Assembly (NCBI GenBank): GCA_016763215.1
Contig: JAESUF010000001.1
Location: 1 to 7,135 of the forward strand
DNA length: 7,135 bases
Reading direction: 5' to 3'
Source: Flavobacteriaceae bacterium
GTDB taxonomy: Bacteria; Bacteroidota; Bacteroidia; Flavobacteriales; Flavobacteriaceae
Positions 5,952-7,135 of this stretch are shown here, in pieces (within the stretch, counting starts at the first letter, position 1; each line of letters opens with the position of its first letter). The notes beneath the pieces are model-generated. The model saw nothing but the letters and a program-made list of their open reading frames with translations, did no database searches and had not been told where the DNA came from. The translations under genes and the position numbers were made by a program.

Positions 5952-5997
5952 TTAAAAATAAAAAACCGAGCTAATCAGCTCGGTTTTTTATTTTTAA
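5952..5997. terminator. Bidirectional intrinsic terminator between convergent genes
   Basis: The arms 5952-5972 and 5977-5997 are perfectly complementary over 21 bp around the loop AATC. The GC-rich top is CCGAGCT/AGCTCGG, flanked by A-runs on the left and T-runs on the right, so a U-tract follows the stem on either strand. It ends the oxoamine synthase transcript and, on the minus strand, the amidohydrolase transcript. The outer AT part of the stem includes the amidohydrolase TAA (5996-5994). Confidence 0.95.
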
Positions 5998-7135
5998 ACA
6001 TATTCTAAGTCAGAACCTTGAGGTGGGTATATTTTAATTCCATCCTTCCAAGTTTCTAAAACTGAAATTTTTCTCATCCTCATAAAGGCTTTGCTAGGAG
6101 TATCCATTAAAATAGGATTCTGCTCTAAGATAACATAATTAGCAGAACAATTTTCTTCTAATGTTCCAATACCTTTTCCTAAACCGCACTGTTTTGCTGC
6201 TTGATAAGTAACAGCAGCTAATGCTTCTTCTGAAGTTACACACTCATTTTTATTCAGCGTATTATCAGATAAAACGTTCTCGTATTTGGACTTAATAATA
6301 CCTTCAATTTTAAGAATATTCTCAATTTTAGCAATGTTTATATCTTCATCCTCTATTTCATTAAGTCCAGCTGTTATTTCTTTAATATCTGGAGCTGCTT
6401 CGGTTACTCTAGTTACCGCTTGTTCCATCATCCTTAGCGCTCCTAAAGGAGTTACAGGGTAGTCACTGTGCAACGTAAAGGGAATATGCTGATGCAGCAT
6501 ACTCTTGCATAGGTCTAAGTGATCTATAAATTTCACTCCATTATTAAAACAAACATCTTTAAAAATAACTTGATCAAAAGCATATCCCCAATATCCTACG
6601 TGACCAATTAAAAAACTAGGTTGAATATTTGATTTTTTCATTTTTAAAAAAACATCCTCAATATTTTGAGGTAAAATGGAGCAGTGTTCTATTCGATGCA
6701 GTAATTTCTTCGACTCAGTTTGTTCAGGCAAAACCTGTAGCGTATACGCTATGGCTTGATCTCCGTTTGCATGAATCATTAAAGGCCACCCCAGTTCAAC
6801 TAATTGATCAACCATTTTTTGATATGGAGGTTTGTCAGAATCATCTAATACAGGAGGGTTTTTAAAGTTGAAAATTCCTTTAGGATATAGCTTTGAAGCA
6901 TGAGCACCTTCACCATACTCTTTACTTTGACAGCCTGTTAACCCTTGATTTGAACCATCAGAAATCAACTTTGCTGCACTTATGTAAAGATGTGGATATG
7001 TTAGCGTACCGTATTTTATTTCATTTTTTATGAGTTCTGAATCATCACTTTTTACAAGCATCGCTCCACTAACATTCATCATATTACAGTTTTCAATGAA
7101 CGTATTTAAAAGAATAGCTTGATCTGTATCTAAAG
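5994..7135 (-). CDS. YtcJ-like amidohydrolase (amidohydrolase family 3), 5' end outside the window
   Basis: The frame is open to the right edge, so ATG 7082 is internal and the true start lies beyond the window; 379 residues of the C-terminal part are visible. Motifs of the YtcJ/N-substituted formamide deformylase group are present in order: KLISDGSNQG (6971-6942), HANGD (6773-6759), HRIEHC (6698-6681) and SDYPVTP (6467-6447), which supply His and Asp metal ligands of the TIM-barrel hydrolase. The C-terminal GIGTLEENCSANYVILEQNP matches the usual GTLE-GK-ADFVIL-NP strand region, but with Asn where Asp is normal. The usual N-terminal HxH metal pair is not in view. Between AVTRVTEAAP and TLNKNECVTSEEAL there is an extra Lys/Ile/Glu-rich stretch of about 43 residues (6389-6261) compared with the family as I know it. 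Substrate is unknown: such enzymes hydrolyse amide or related C-N bonds. No signal peptide can be judged. The gene is convergent with the oxoamine synthase gene. Confidence 0.88.
   Translation of the reverse strand, partial: LDTDQAILLNTFIENCNMMNVSGAMLVKSDDSELIKNEIKYGTLTYPHLYISAAKLISDGSNQGLTGCQSKEYGEGAHASKLYPKGIFNFKNPPVLDDSDKPPYQKMVDQLVELGWPLMIHANGDQAIAYTLQVLPEQTESKKLLHRIEHCSILPQNIEDVFLKMKKSNIQPSFLIGHVGYWGYAFDQVIFKDVCFNNGVKFIDHLDLCKSMLHQHIPFTLHSDYPVTPLGALRMMEQAVTRVTEAAPDIKEITAGLNEIEDEDINIAKIENILKIEGIIKSKYENVLSDNTLNKNECVTSEEALAAVTYQAAKQCGLGKGIGTLEENCSANYVILEQNPILMDTPSKAFMRMRKISVLETWKDGIKIYPPQGSDLEYV

Noticed and set aside
6629..6865. Plus-strand frame of 78 codons inside the amidohydrolase gene
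   Set aside because: It lies opposite the HANGD and HRIEHC motif region and has no features of its own.
7080..7082. ATG 7082 as the amidohydrolase start
   Set aside because: The frame stays open for 17 more codons to the window edge, and the N-terminal metal-binding part of the family is still missing, so the start lies outside.

Overview
The window looks like chromosomal DNA from a member of the Bacteroidota, most likely class Flavobacteriia. The evidence is low GC content, protein sequences typical of that group, no Shine-Dalgarno sites, and promoter boxes of the Bacteroidota type (TAnnTTTG) upstream of several genes. No mobile element, CRISPR array, tRNA or rRNA was seen.

Left third (1-1216, minus strand). 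This is a compact cluster of small genes. In transcription order it holds a CD225/dispanin-family membrane protein gene interrupted by an in-frame TAA, a DUF2752 gene whose ATG directly abuts the CD225 stop (TAAATG), a ybaB/ebfC nucleoid-associated protein gene with its own promoter, and a second, different DUF2752 gene. The second DUF2752 gene starts 2 nt after the ybaB stop and runs off the left edge. Two DUF2752 paralogues therefore flank ybaB, with near-zero spacing at two of the three junctions.

Middle (1217-5939, plus strand). Three co-directional genes each appear to have a promoter. They encode oligopeptidase B (S9A serine peptidase; the true start is probably ATG 1361), a PLP-dependent beta-replacement enzyme of the cysteine synthase/cystathionine beta-synthase group, and a PLP-dependent alpha-oxoamine synthase of the serine palmitoyltransferase type. 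The last two fit the first two steps of sulfonolipid (capnine) synthesis: making cysteate, then condensing it with a fatty acyl thioester to 3-ketocapnine. The enzyme families are seen in the sequence; the pathway assignment is inferred. Ordinary cysteine or cystathionine synthesis plus sphingolipid synthesis remains the main alternative.

Right end (5940-7135). A perfect 21-bp-arm hairpin between convergent genes looks like a bidirectional terminator and overlaps the stop codon of the gene on its right. That gene, on the minus strand, encodes a YtcJ-like amidohydrolase whose 5' end lies beyond the window; its C-terminal half carries an apparent insertion of about 43 residues.

The most interesting points are the possible capnine pair, the disrupted CD225 gene in a tightly coupled CD225-DUF2752-ybaB-DUF2752 cluster, and a start-codon correction for the peptidase based on its promoter.
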